Counted from the first letter of the stretch, positions 16,274-26,328 are shown. The stretch is 39,150 nucleotides of DNA from JAGOUU01 sp964609155 (GCA_964609155.1 CAZSRF010000022.1:1-39150); one strand, 5' to 3'. Numbers and translations are program-made. Notes: generated by a model not told the origin, from the letters alone.

Positions 16274-17263
16274 CTAATGATTAATTTTAGTTTCCAAAAA
16301 GTCTAAGTAAGTTTTACTAATATTAGTATTGAATTGCGTATCTATTTCTTGAATACAAGTAGGGCAGGTGACATTTATTTCGGTCAGATAATTGCCAATA
16401 ACATCTATCCCCACAAAATATAATCCAAGATCTCTTAAACTTTGTCCAATCGTAGAGCATATGAGTTTATCCTGTTTAGTTAGTTCAACGCCGATACCTG
16501 TTGCGCCAGCAGCAAGGTTACCTCTCATCTCTCCTTTAGCGGGTATTCTTGCAAGAGCATAAGGTATGGGCTCACCATTAACCAAAAGAATTCTTTTATC
16601 GCCATCTTTAATTTCCGGAATATACTTTTGAGCCATCACTGTTTGTTGACTATAATTAGTTATAGTTTCTATAATAACAGAGGTATTTTCATCACCATCA
16701 GTGATCTTAAAGATAGATCGGCCTCCCATGCCATCCAAAGGTTTAACTACAATCATCTTATGGTATTTAAGAAACTCTAATATTTTATTAGAGTTCTTAG
16801 TTACAATGCTAGGTGGGATTATTGCCGGATAATTAAGTGTTGAAAACTTTTCATTATAGGTTCTTACTGCAGAAGAATTATTAGATACAAGTACTCCAGC
16901 TTTAGTAACTAGGTCTAATATATACGTACAGTAAATATACTCCATATTAAAAGGGGGATCTTTACGTAGTAAAACAAGATTAAACTCTCGCAAGTCGAGA
17001 TGAGATATTTGTTTTGCAAAGTACCAATGGTTATTGAAAGTATAGTTTGTAGAATCAATGTACTGTTCTTTCGTATCATTATTTAAAGCAATTTCTGTGA
17101 ATATTGCTTTTGGTATACTATTATCAACATAGAGATCATTGGGAGTGCAACAAAATATTTGCCACCGACGATGAAAAGCTTCTTTAATCATGGCATAAGT
17201 AGAATCTTTTTTTATATTTATGGTCTCCAAAGGATCCATAACAATAGCTAATTTAATAGTCAT
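16274..17263 (-). CDS. gshB: glutathione synthetase
   Basis: GshB ligates glycine to gamma-glutamylcysteine with ATP, the last step of glutathione synthesis. The protein has 329 aa from the ATG at 17263; a TTG two codons upstream is a less likely start because homologues begin with MxIKLxIVMDP, seen here as MTIKLAIVMDPLETI. The ATP-grasp domain shows VVKPLDGMGGRSIFKI (about residues 154-169), MAQKYIPEIKDGDKRILLVNGEP (about 191-213) and the C-terminal EINVTCPTCIQEID (about 298-311). It is divergent from pilG, with 65 bp between the start codons. The gshB-pilG divergence is also found in Pseudomonas, which supports both calls. The partner gshA is not in this window. Confidence 0.96.
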   Translation of the reverse strand: MTIKLAIVMDPLETINIKKDSTYAMIKEAFHRRWQIFCCTPNDLYVDNSIPKAIFTEIALNNDTKEQYIDSTNYTFNNHWYFAKQISHLDLREFNLVLLRKDPPFNMEYIYCTYILDLVTKAGVLVSNNSSAVRTYNEKFSTLNYPAIIPPSIVTKNSNKILEFLKYHKMIVVKPLDGMGGRSIFKITDGDENTSVIIETITNYSQQTVMAQKYIPEIKDGDKRILLVNGEPIPYALARIPAKGEMRGNLAAGATGIGVELTKQDKLICSTIGQSLRDLGLYFVGIDVIGNYLTEINVTCPTCIQEIDTQFNTNISKTYLDFLETKINH

Positions 17264-17328
17264 GCACAAAAATTCTGTTGGTTGCTGATATAATAAGATT
17301 AAATAAATAATAACATACTGGGGTAAAT

Positions 17329-17715
17329 ATGGAAAGTAAGCAAGAAAGCTTGAAAATAATGGTTATAGATGATAGTCAGACAATAAGATCTTCTGCAGAA
17401 AAATTATTGTCGGATCTTGGTTATGAGGTTGCTGTTGCTGAGAATGGTTATGAAGCATTATCTCGTATTGTTGATTTGAAACCAGACTTAATCTTTTTAG
17501 ACATTATGATGCCAAAACTAGATGGGTATCAAACTTGCGCACTAGTAAAACATAATCAAGATTTTAAAGATATACCTATTATAATGTTATCTAGTAAAGA
17601 TGGAGTATATGATAAAGCTAAAGCTCGCGTGGTAGGAGCTAATGATTTCATTTCAAAACCATTTACAGGTGAAGATTTAATTACGGCCATAAATAATGTA
17701 GTCTTAGCAAAGTAA
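17329..17715 (+). CDS. pilG: PilG, CheY-like response regulator of the pilus Chp system
   Basis: PilG is a single-domain receiver that, in Pseudomonas, is phosphorylated by ChpA and promotes type IV pilus extension and cAMP signalling. The 128-aa protein has the acidic pair Asp14/Asp15, phospho-acceptor Asp58 in LIFLDIMMP, and conserved Lys110 in SKPF. PilG-specific sequence is present: LKIMVIDDSQTIR, then LDGYQTCALVKHN and IIMLSSKDGVYDKAKARVVGA, which distinguishes it from PilH and general CheY. It starts the chemosensory cluster, 36 bp before the PilJ-like gene. A GGGG ribosome site precedes the ATG. No output domain is fused. Confidence 0.94.
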   Translation: MESKQESLKIMVIDDSQTIRSSAEKLLSDLGYEVAVAENGYEALSRIVDLKPDLIFLDIMMPKLDGYQTCALVKHNQDFKDIPIIMLSSKDGVYDKAKARVVGANDFISKPFTGEDLITAINNVVLAK

Positions 17716-17751
17716 TAATAGATTGATAAAAATTAATAAAAGTTGTACATA

Positions 17752-18903
17752 ATGCTAGATAAAAAAAAACAAAAAAAAAATATTGCTACTCCATTCGTAT
17801 TAGATGAAACTACTTCTAATTGGAAGATTCTTATAAGTTTTCTTATTATTAATTTTCTAATTATAAGCGGTATTAATTATTTTTACCCCTTGGTCTCAAG
17901 TTCAAAACAAGATTTACAAAAATTTTATAAATTTCATAATCAAAAACTGGCAGTAATGGATGATTTATATGATTTACAATATTCTTTAACAGAATTTAAA
18001 AGAAAACCAGATGAAAATGCTTATTCTTTAGTACAAAAGAGTATAAAATTGACTAATACACTAGAGAATTTGGATAATGCAGAAAATATTGCAGGTCATT
18101 TTTACCAGGAAATAGAACAAATTGTAGCTAAAATACCCTCATTAAAAATTCTTCATCAGCAAATCGATAAATTAATACGAATTAATAATAATCTTAAGCA
18201 ATATAATCTAGCGAATTTAGACCATATTAATAACAACTCTGGTGCAATAGGTAATAAAAACTTAATAGTGATCAAAGAGCTATTGCTGTTGGGAGATAAG
18301 ATAGAGCTTTTCTTACAAAATTTAAAATATAATTATTGGTTATCTAAAAATGATGTTGAAAAATTTCAAAAAACTATAGAAGGAATCGGCCAAGAAGTAG
18401 AACAATTAAAAAGTATTATCCAAAATAACAGTAATGTTTCTATATACAATAATAATTATCCTATCCTAGTTAATCTTGATGAATTATTCAATGAGCTTAA
18501 TTTAACAATGCCAATGTTAATAGATTTATCCGAAGCAAACCTTGCGCTAGTTAAAACAGAAAGTTTTTTAAATAATATGATTAGTCAAGTCAAGATTAAA
18601 CAACTAGATACTAATAGTATTATAGATGAAAAAACAATTATAATTATAACATTATTGTTTACTTCTATTTTATTGAGCGGTCTAATAGGTATAGCAAAGA
18701 TAAGTAAAAAAACAAAAAAAGCATATAACAATTATCTTCATAAAAAAGAAATATACTTGCTCAGTCATCATGTCAATTCAGAAAAAAGTATAGAGGTCAA
18801 CACAGATCCTAAGACAAAGCTAGATTCTGAAAAAATCACTGAAATTAACGCTGGAAATGATACTAGTGCTGAATTGAATACAAAAGTAGAAACTGTTGAA
18901 TAA
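17752..18903 (+). CDS. PilJ-like two-helix membrane sensor lacking the methyl-accepting domain
   Basis: The gene sits where pilJ, the Chp receptor, is expected: after pilG and before chpA. From ATG 17752 it encodes 383 aa; a TTG at 17743 would add three residues. A membrane helix at about residues 26-43 and a second at about 295-315 enclose ~250 residues of mostly helical, Asn/Lys/Leu-rich periplasmic sequence, compatible with the two PilJ helical-bundle modules. After the second helix only ~68 residues remain, polar and charged, with no HAMP domain and no long methyl-accepting hairpin. PilJ in Pseudomonas is ~680 aa with such a hairpin. Identification as PilJ rests on position and topology, not on clear motifs. 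It could instead be an unrelated sensory subunit. Confidence 0.6.
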   Translation: MLDKKKQKKNIATPFVLDETTSNWKILISFLIINFLIISGINYFYPLVSSSKQDLQKFYKFHNQKLAVMDDLYDLQYSLTEFKRKPDENAYSLVQKSIKLTNTLENLDNAENIAGHFYQEIEQIVAKIPSLKILHQQIDKLIRINNNLKQYNLANLDHINNNSGAIGNKNLIVIKELLLLGDKIELFLQNLKYNYWLSKNDVEKFQKTIEGIGQEVEQLKSIIQNNSNVSIYNNNYPILVNLDELFNELNLTMPMLIDLSEANLALVKTESFLNNMISQVKIKQLDTNSIIDEKTIIIITLLFTSILLSGLIGIAKISKKTKKAYNNYLHKKEIYLLSHHVNSEKSIEVNTDPKTKLDSEKITEINAGNDTSAELNTKVETVE

Positions 18904-18933
18904 ATAGTCAAATAAAATATACATTGAGGCTAT

Positions 18934-21900
18934 ATGGAAAAATTAATAAATCGAGTGGGATTATCTTGGTTATATGATCACATTAAAGTAGATGTATCTT
19001 TAATCACTGATTCATTAAACCAATTTAGCTTAGACGATGATACTTTTCGTCAGATTGATAGCAGATTGTCGCATTTGGCGAAAGTTTTTTATGCTTTGAA
19101 TATTTCTGCAGGTGTTTTCTTCATTAATGAGTTTCGATTAGCGATTATTAGTTTAAAGAAATTAAAGAACCATCAAGAACAAGAATATAAAATAAAATAT
19201 AATATAATCAGTAATAATATTCATCAAATAGAAAGCTATATTGAAGATATTATTCAGGGTTATGGAGATTTATTAATATATTATGTATTTGTTATTGACG
19301 AACTAAGAGCAGTACGTTCTGAAATACTATTTTCGCAATGTTCTTATATAGTAAATAGTGTGCAGCAGCATAATATTTCTGCATACCCAACAAACTATAG
19401 TAAAACTCAACGCAATAATATTAGCAAATCTTTATCAATTATCCAGGAGTTTTATGATAAAAAACAAGACAATGATAAAATACTAGCTAATGTTAATATA
19501 ATTAAAAATGAACTTAAAGGCACAGCTCATTATTTATTATGGGAATTGATTTATGCTTATATATTATTAGAAAAGAATTACAATTTAAAATCTACATATG
19601 TAATAGATTTAATACTGCCGGAAATTTTGTCTAGCTACAGCAATAGTTTATTTGATCAAATGGGTTTTGAAAAACTAGCTCAATTAGTGGCAAATTGGAT
19701 CGGGACTTTTTGTTTTAATCTTATTTATTGTGATGGATTTTCTATTTTGCCACAGGCGACAAAAGATAAGATATTGAAAATATTAGTTATTCACGAACGC
19801 CAGTCACTTAGTAATTATATGGCGTTTGCTGAACGTATGCAGGAAACAGATGGTTGGATTTTGATACTAGATATTTCTTCAGAATTAGATCTAGCTTTAA
19901 GTAGATTACAAGATTGTAAGCGAAAAAAAAGGATGGATTTGTCATGGTTACTAGAATTACTTCAAAAACACATCGATAGTTGTATATTAACAGGAACATA
20001 TGCTCCTATAGAATTTTATTACAACGCTGTACAATTGATCAGTAAAAATGTAATTTCTACTCGGTATTTAGATGGTCAAAATATAGACGTTATAGAAGAA
20101 ATAATGTTAACATTGATAAAAAACATTGAGTCTGCCATCAATAATTTTTCAGATGGTATTGATTTCATTTCAGATGATCCGGTTCAAGAAATTCTATCTG
20201 ATGATGGTAGCATAGCTGAAGTTAATGCTGAAGCCAAAAGAATCCTGCTAAAAGAGCAATTGAATCATATTAATCAAATTTTACATTCTCTGGAAGGTAA
20301 ACAAGAAATACAATTAGCTTATGTAATAGATTCTTTGCATAAAATTGTGAATATATTTAATATTCTTGGTGTTGAGGCTGTTATGATTATAGTCAATCAA
20401 TATATTAATAAAATAAATACAATTAAAAATAGCTCTACTATAAATTTGAGTGTTAAACAAAACACAATAATTTTCATAAAATACTTACAAGAAATTGTGC
20501 GTGCCGTACACAATCAAAGAGATTTTATATTTTATGTAAAAGCTGCAAAAAAATTAATAGACTTTCTGCCTGTCGCTGCTTTAGATACAAGCTGTATTGA
20601 ATCAGGCAATGACGTGGTAGCTCAAGAAGTTAAAAATGAATCAGATGTATTGTTACATCAGAAAGTTCAAACTGCTCAAGATCTGAAAGAAGTATTTTTT
20701 GATGAGGCACAAGATATAATAGAAAATATTTATGTGATCTTAGATAAAACTAATAAATTTCCGGATAATCAAGAACTCATTAATAGTTTTGCTCGTGAGT
20801 TGCATACATTAAAAGGTGCTAGTAGAATGGTAGGTTTTGCGAGGTTAAGCGATTGGGCACACCATCTAGAAGAGTTATGCGAAGAATGTTTGACAAAAAT
20901 TGAAAAAGTTTCTGCACAGCATATTGATATTCTACGATCAGGAGTGGGTATTTTAAATAGTATGATTTCTTCATATAGGTCAAACATAACCCCTGAGATA
21001 CCAAGAAAATTAAATTTTAATTATAATGAATCGCAAAATGATACGCAGATTTCTATTGCTTCTATTTTAAAAGAAAGTCAAGCAAAAAAAAGTAATGTTA
21101 ATAATACCAATCCTACTAATCCTACTAACCATACAATACCAACACGCCAAACTGTAAGAATTGCAAATAATGAATTAGATGATTTATTGGATGTAGTTTG
21201 TGAATTGATTATGGGACAACATCAACTATCTGAACAGTTAGGTTATTACAGAATACTTTCTGATAAATTAAAACAGGCAAATTCTTCGGAGAAAATTGCT
21301 GAAATAACAAAAAGCATACAAGATATTAATAAAACATATGCTTCAGTTATTAAAACAAACGAAAGCAATATTGCAGGTATATTCGAACGATTAATTAACC
21401 TAAGGATGATGCCAATTAATGCCATAAAGTCACGATTAGAAAATTTAGTGATAACAATCGCAAACGAATTAAACAAAAAAATTAGTTTAAATCTAAATAA
21501 ACTAGAAGGAAATATCGATAGAGTCGTTTTAGAGCAAATTACACCCATTTTGGATCACCTTATTCGTAATGCTATTGATCATGGGATTGAATCTGAAAAT
21601 ATACGGAGAAAATTTAATAAAAACATTATAGGACGTCTCGATCTAAGTATCTATACGGAAGATAATGCAGTGATCATAGATCTTAGTGATGATGGTGCAG
21701 GGATAGATGCTCAAAAGATAGCAGAAAAGGCTGTTAAAATGAACTTGATCCAGAACATTAAGCCTTTAAGTAATGATGAGATTATTTCTATTATAACTAC
21801 ACCTGGTTTTACTACTGCTGAATTAACACAAATTTCAGGTCGTGGTATTGGCATGGACGTGGTTAAAAATATTGTTAACCAATTATGTGGCGTGATAAAA

Positions 21901-22821
21901 CTAGAAACAAAAAAGCATCATGGTACTAAATTTAGTCTTAAAATACCATATAGCCTTACTAAACAATCTTTGTTATTTGTGAAGATTTGTGATTTAACTT
22001 ATGCTATACCTGTTTTGATAATTGATGAAGTTATAAATGTTGCAAAATCAGATTTAAAAACGACATCAGATTCTCATGTGCTTTATAAAAATATAGAAGT
22101 ATACAATATGTTTGATTTGATTAATATGGATAAAAAAGAGTATCAAGTATGCTCCAGTAATAACAATAGATCAGAAAATAATTTTAATATAGTAGTTGTA
22201 AATTATAACTCTACAAAACTAGGTTTTATAGTTGATGAGATTTATGAAACTCGTGATGCTGTTATAAGATCACTACCAGCGCAAATGAGACAAATAAACG
22301 AGTATATGGGTGGAACTATCTATAAAGATGGACGTGTGGTCTTAATACTAGATTTAATAACAATATTAAATAATTTCAAAAAGAAACAGGTTAATACTTC
22401 AAACAAATCATATGAAGAAGTCAAAGCATCTTTAGAAGAAACATTGAATAACTCAACGTCAAGCAATATTTTAGTTGTTGAAGATTCAGCAACGATGAGA
22501 CACGCTATTGAACAATATCTAGATGGTACTAAATATAATTTAATTACAGCTGTAGATGGTGTTGATGGAATTAAAAAAATTATGTTATTTAATCCTGATT
22601 TAATTTTACTGGATATAGTTATGCCAAATATGAATGGGTTAGATTTTTTAAAATACATAAGACAGCAAGAAAAATTTAATAAAACCCCAGTGATAATTAT
22701 GACTTCTCGTGATGATGAAAGTTATCGTGAACAGGCAATGAAATTAAACGTAGATGTCTATTTGAAAAAACCATATGACAAGTCAAAATTGGTCAAAGCT
22801 ATTGAGCATGTTCTGGACTGA
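18934..22821 (+). CDS. chpA: ChpA/PilL-type hybrid chemotaxis histidine kinase
   Basis: This 1295-aa CheA-like kinase should control type IV pilus activity by phosphorylating PilG. Residues 1 to ~590 are helical, with degenerate Hpt-like bundles but no phosphorylatable His motif that I can see. One canonical Hpt lies near residues 590-690 with His624 in LHTLKGASR. Dimerisation sequence and the ATPase domain follow: LDHLIRNAIDHGIE (about 873-886), DDGAGID (about 920) and GRGIGMD (969-975). A CheW-like domain spans about 1000-1140, and a C-terminal receiver has Glu1183/Asp1184 and acceptor Asp1227. The Pseudomonas protein is about 2470 aa with many transfer domains, so this one is about half size. 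A GAGG site precedes the ATG, and a terminator follows. Confidence 0.93.
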   Translation: MEKLINRVGLSWLYDHIKVDVSLITDSLNQFSLDDDTFRQIDSRLSHLAKVFYALNISAGVFFINEFRLAIISLKKLKNHQEQEYKIKYNIISNNIHQIESYIEDIIQGYGDLLIYYVFVIDELRAVRSEILFSQCSYIVNSVQQHNISAYPTNYSKTQRNNISKSLSIIQEFYDKKQDNDKILANVNIIKNELKGTAHYLLWELIYAYILLEKNYNLKSTYVIDLILPEILSSYSNSLFDQMGFEKLAQLVANWIGTFCFNLIYCDGFSILPQATKDKILKILVIHERQSLSNYMAFAERMQETDGWILILDISSELDLALSRLQDCKRKKRMDLSWLLELLQKHIDSCILTGTYAPIEFYYNAVQLISKNVISTRYLDGQNIDVIEEIMLTLIKNIESAINNFSDGIDFISDDPVQEILSDDGSIAEVNAEAKRILLKEQLNHINQILHSLEGKQEIQLAYVIDSLHKIVNIFNILGVEAVMIIVNQYINKINTIKNSSTINLSVKQNTIIFIKYLQEIVRAVHNQRDFIFYVKAAKKLIDFLPVAALDTSCIESGNDVVAQEVKNESDVLLHQKVQTAQDLKEVFFDEAQDIIENIYVILDKTNKFPDNQELINSFARELHTLKGASRMVGFARLSDWAHHLEELCEECLTKIEKVSAQHIDILRSGVGILNSMISSYRSNITPEIPRKLNFNYNESQNDTQISIASILKESQAKKSNVNNTNPTNPTNHTIPTRQTVRIANNELDDLLDVVCELIMGQHQLSEQLGYYRILSDKLKQANSSEKIAEITKSIQDINKTYASVIKTNESNIAGIFERLINLRMMPINAIKSRLENLVITIANELNKKISLNLNKLEGNIDRVVLEQITPILDHLIRNAIDHGIESENIRRKFNKNIIGRLDLSIYTEDNAVIIDLSDDGAGIDAQKIAEKAVKMNLIQNIKPLSNDEIISIITTPGFTTAELTQISGRGIGMDVVKNIVNQLCGVIKLETKKHHGTKFSLKIPYSLTKQSLLFVKICDLTYAIPVLIIDEVINVAKSDLKTTSDSHVLYKNIEVYNMFDLINMDKKEYQVCSSNNNRSENNFNIVVVNYNSTKLGFIVDEIYETRDAVIRSLPAQMRQINEYMGGTIYKDGRVVLILDLITILNNFKKKQVNTSNKSYEEVKASLEETLNNSTSSNILVVEDSATMRHAIEQYLDGTKYNLITAVDGVDGIKKIMLFNPDLILLDIVMPNMNGLDFLKYIRQQEKFNKTPVIIMTSRDDESYREQAMKLNVDVYLKKPYDKSKLVKAIEHVLD

Positions 22822-22844
22822 TACACCATCAGAATTTACACAAG

Positions 22845-22888
22845 AGCCTACAATACCTGCTTTCCAGCCCATATTATAGGCTTATTTT
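22845..22888 (+). terminator. rho-independent terminator after chpA
   Basis: AGCCTA (22845-22850) pairs with TAGGCT (22877-22882), extended by AATA/TATT across one mismatch, and is followed by TATTTTT. It lies in the 72-bp gap between the converging chpA and pilY1 genes. In the other direction the tail is poorer in T, so it mainly serves chpA. Confidence 0.65.
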
Positions 22889-22893
22889 TGTTA

Positions 22894-25800
22894 TTACATA
22901 CCTTCAGCAGCCGTACTGCGTACCTTTTTCCAAGAACGCTGCTTAGGATCAGCGTAGCTTCTAGCTGTAATAACTGATAATACAGAGCCTTTTTGCGTAT
23001 TGATTAACAATTTGTTATTATTGTCGTTAACCTGCATGACCAATGGACTACTACTATATTCAGTATTAATTTGAATACCACTCGCAGGTAGATTATTAAT
23101 CAAGTCCTTGCTATCAATGACACCATCATTGTTAATATCTATAGCACTTCCAAGCAAAGAACCACCATTTGTAGGATCAATAGCATAAACATAGCCTTTT
23201 TGATTGTTTACACAAACAGTATTATTAGGATCTGGTATATAAGAAGATAGTAATAGATATCCTTGGCTAAGTCTTGGCTTATTTAAAATAAGTTCATTTG
23301 TTGGAAGATTTATAACCCATCCAAACTTGGTACTCCAATCTACAGCATTACCTGATAGAGTTCTTGCAGTTACACTACCACTTGTTACATTCGTAAAGGT
23401 TTGTACTGTTAATTGACCTGGTGTAATACCAGTTTTACTAAAATTGTCTAAAATACCATAAATACTATTTTTTTGAGTTCCTGTCATATCGTCAGAACCA
23501 ATAAATTTACCAGTTCCAACATAAACCATGATGCCTTGTCCATTTGTAAATTTTTTAACATCAGGAGCACTTGTTATTGATTGCATAGGAGAGCTAGTGT
23601 TGCTAAACAATTTCACAGCTGTCCAGCTGGCAGGAGTGGTTGATCTTATATCAAACTTCCAAACATTACCAAAGATATCACCCGCATAGACGTAATCAGC
23701 AATACCATCATTATCATAATCTACTACGGTAGGTGTAGATAATCCATTAGGGCGACCTAGACCACTAGGATCGCTTGACGTGCCAACACCGGTATCAATT
23801 TTTCTAATCACTGAACCATCTTGTGCATTTAGAACAAATAAAACAGCATTACCTGTAAGACTTTTATTTGTCACATCTGAAGTGTTATTATAACCATTAC
23901 CAAAGATGACAGCCCATTTCGGAGTTGTTGAAGAGTTGCTTACTCTTGAGATGCTTGTTTCTGAATAGGCATATCCCATATCAACATCATTGGTATCATC
24001 AAATTGCCAAGAACCATTGCCTGCCAAACTGGCAGCACTAGCTTCGCTGATAGAAGTTGGATTAGTAATATTTATACTAAAGATCCCTTGACCACCAGCT
24101 CCCATAGGTGTAACTAATATGGTGTTCCATTGATTGTTAAAATAAGCATCACCAGCCCTGGGGGTAGCATCAAGACCATAACTATGAGCAGCTCCAGAAA
24201 CACTATTGGCAGCCAGCTTGTTATAAGCTAGTTGTGGTATAACAGAAAATAATTCTACACCAGTATTGGCATTAAAACCATGGAGAAACCCAGAGTTGCT
24301 TGCAGCATATAATACAGGCGTGCGAGATGCATTAGCTGTTTTAAAAGTGGTATAAGTTGTATCTGAGTAATCAGAACTAGGTGCGCCAACATAAACAGGC
24401 TTTGCATTGATGAAGTCACCTAATGGAGTCGATCTAGCGCGAAGCCCTGTAACACCAGTTGAATATTGATAACCTTCTTGAGAACGATCACCACGATAAT
24501 AGTTAATTATATTATTCGATAAAACCTGTGCAGCAGGTAATGCTTGCAGTAAACTGGTGCTGTTGAAAGCTTTTGGTACTGTAAGGCCAGATACTTTAAG
24601 CATGGCGATCATTTGTCTACTGTCAGGAGCAGGTAATTGACTGCTTGCTACCCACGGTTGTACTGATGCAAGAACGTTACCATTAGTGTCTAGGTTATAT
24701 CCTTTTATTTCACCACTCCAACTTATAGGATTGAAAAACGTTTTAAACAACTTTGAATCAGAAGCTGTTTTATAATTATTAACAGCAAGACCAGTATTAA
24801 TATATCCAACATTAGATGTTAGATTTGAAGCGTCGTTTAAAAACGCTTTTAAAGCTGTTACGGTAGAATCAAAATTTGTAGAGAGTAGATAATTACCTTT
24901 ACTATTTAAACTTGCATGCCATAAGTCCATGTAACGTTGTGCTGCATTTGAACTGGAAATTACGTTAGGCCATATGCTTGGAATATCTGATGGAACATCA
25001 TCAACTAAACTTATAGAATTTGTTACGATATGTTGCCAAAAAGCCTGATCTTTATTATCCTCTGGTGCGTACAAAAGATTGTCTAAGTCAGGTCTAAGAT
25101 CTGTTTTCCAATATTCCATGGCTATATCCGCGAGTGTGGCTGAGTAACTGTCTTGATAAGAAGTTGAAGCAGCAGGATCGTACGAGTATTGTCTATTATC
25201 AGTACCAGTTACGCTAGGCCCTGATGTGCCATCGGAATTTTTTGTAAAGCTTATTGTACCATCAGACCAACTACCGTCAGTGATGATAATATTATATGCA
25301 CGACGGCAAGACAATGGCGCACCGTTGTCATACCATAAAGAATCAGTATTTTTAATATAATTATTGACATTTAATAATGCTTCACGCATTGGTGTAGCTC
25401 CAGCATTACTTTCATTGAAAACAGCGTCAAATAATGGTTGTTTATTAGTGCTGGTAAATTTTCTATGAGTAAAAAGTAGTGGACTACTAGGATTGTTTTG
25501 GGCATATGTGAAAGTTGTGAACCCTATATTGATATTATCTGGTATATCTTGCAATGCATAACTCAATGCCGCTTTACCAGTGTTTTTTCTATCTCTGTAG
25601 TATGTGTACCAATTAGCAGCATTTGCTAACATATCTGATGCTTTCATCGCAGGGCTACCAGTGTAAAAATAACCTGCAGCGAAAGTTGCACTTGTTGTTT
25701 TCAAAGAATAAGCTTTACCATTGTAGTACATATCACCAGGTACAAATGCTGTTTTTTTACCAGAGGAGGTACAACTACTGTAACCATTACAATACGTATA

Positions 25801-26328
25801 AGAATAACATGGCGTGAATCTTGTGGAAGCTAAATTTAAAGTTGTACATGATCTGCTGTTAGCGTTTATATATTGGTCATCAGGATGTGTTTTAAAAGGG
25901 GACTTCCATAATGCCGTGTAGGTTGCATTAGGTAATAATGTCTTATCAGCTTGAATCCAAGGTTTATAGGTTTTAAATGGATCAAAGAATAAAGCATTCT
26001 GTTTTGGATCACGAACAAGTTTAGAATTAGTACCCGTGCCGAATTGAGCTGTAGCATAATACTGCGCGCTACTGAATGATACAGGAAAAGCAAAATTAGC
26101 ATAATATTCACTTTCAGGGGAATTTTCTACTAACATAGAGCCAGAATCATCCCAAATCAAAGTGATAAGAGGATCAGCTGTTTTAGCTAAAAATAGAGGA
26201 GTAATTGATATATCCCAGGCTGTTGGAGTTACCGTAGCTGCCATGATGGCTACACTTGATGTTATCAATATTATTACAGATTTTACCAAAGTTACCAACG
26301 TTACCATAAGTATTGATTTGTTGTTCAT
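22894..26328 (-). CDS. pilY1: PilY1-like type IV pilus tip adhesin / surface sensor
   Basis: PilY1 is a large exported pilus-associated protein that primes pili and, in Pseudomonas, takes part in adhesion and surface sensing. This 1144-aa protein has a signal sequence (about residues 1-30) and a von Willebrand A-like N-terminal part with a MIDAS pattern DxSxS at residues 60-64 and an IIITDGSWSDG segment further on. The C-terminal half is the PilY1 beta-propeller: PMGAGGQGIFSINI, WAVIFGNGYNN, and DYDNDGIADYVYAGDIFGNVWK with the calcium-loop start at Asp870. A second DxNxDG calcium loop starts at Asp1064. It converges on the Chp cluster instead of lying with minor pilin genes, none of which is in the window. 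Confidence 0.93.
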   Translation of the reverse strand: MNNKSILMVTLVTLVKSVIILITSSVAIMAATVTPTAWDISITPLFLAKTADPLITLIWDDSGSMLVENSPESEYYANFAFPVSFSSAQYYATAQFGTGTNSKLVRDPKQNALFFDPFKTYKPWIQADKTLLPNATYTALWKSPFKTHPDDQYINANSRSCTTLNLASTRFTPCYSYTYCNGYSSCTSSGKKTAFVPGDMYYNGKAYSLKTTSATFAAGYFYTGSPAMKASDMLANAANWYTYYRDRKNTGKAALSYALQDIPDNINIGFTTFTYAQNNPSSPLLFTHRKFTSTNKQPLFDAVFNESNAGATPMREALLNVNNYIKNTDSLWYDNGAPLSCRRAYNIIITDGSWSDGTISFTKNSDGTSGPSVTGTDNRQYSYDPAASTSYQDSYSATLADIAMEYWKTDLRPDLDNLLYAPEDNKDQAFWQHIVTNSISLVDDVPSDIPSIWPNVISSSNAAQRYMDLWHASLNSKGNYLLSTNFDSTVTALKAFLNDASNLTSNVGYINTGLAVNNYKTASDSKLFKTFFNPISWSGEIKGYNLDTNGNVLASVQPWVASSQLPAPDSRQMIAMLKVSGLTVPKAFNSTSLLQALPAAQVLSNNIINYYRGDRSQEGYQYSTGVTGLRARSTPLGDFINAKPVYVGAPSSDYSDTTYTTFKTANASRTPVLYAASNSGFLHGFNANTGVELFSVIPQLAYNKLAANSVSGAAHSYGLDATPRAGDAYFNNQWNTILVTPMGAGGQGIFSINITNPTSISEASAASLAGNGSWQFDDTNDVDMGYAYSETSISRVSNSSTTPKWAVIFGNGYNNTSDVTNKSLTGNAVLFVLNAQDGSVIRKIDTGVGTSSDPSGLGRPNGLSTPTVVDYDNDGIADYVYAGDIFGNVWKFDIRSTTPASWTAVKLFSNTSSPMQSITSAPDVKKFTNGQGIMVYVGTGKFIGSDDMTGTQKNSIYGILDNFSKTGITPGQLTVQTFTNVTSGSVTARTLSGNAVDWSTKFGWVINLPTNELILNKPRLSQGYLLLSSYIPDPNNTVCVNNQKGYVYAIDPTNGGSLLGSAIDINNDGVIDSKDLINNLPASGIQINTEYSSSPLVMQVNDNNNKLLINTQKGSVLSVITARSYADPKQRSWKKVRSTAAEGM

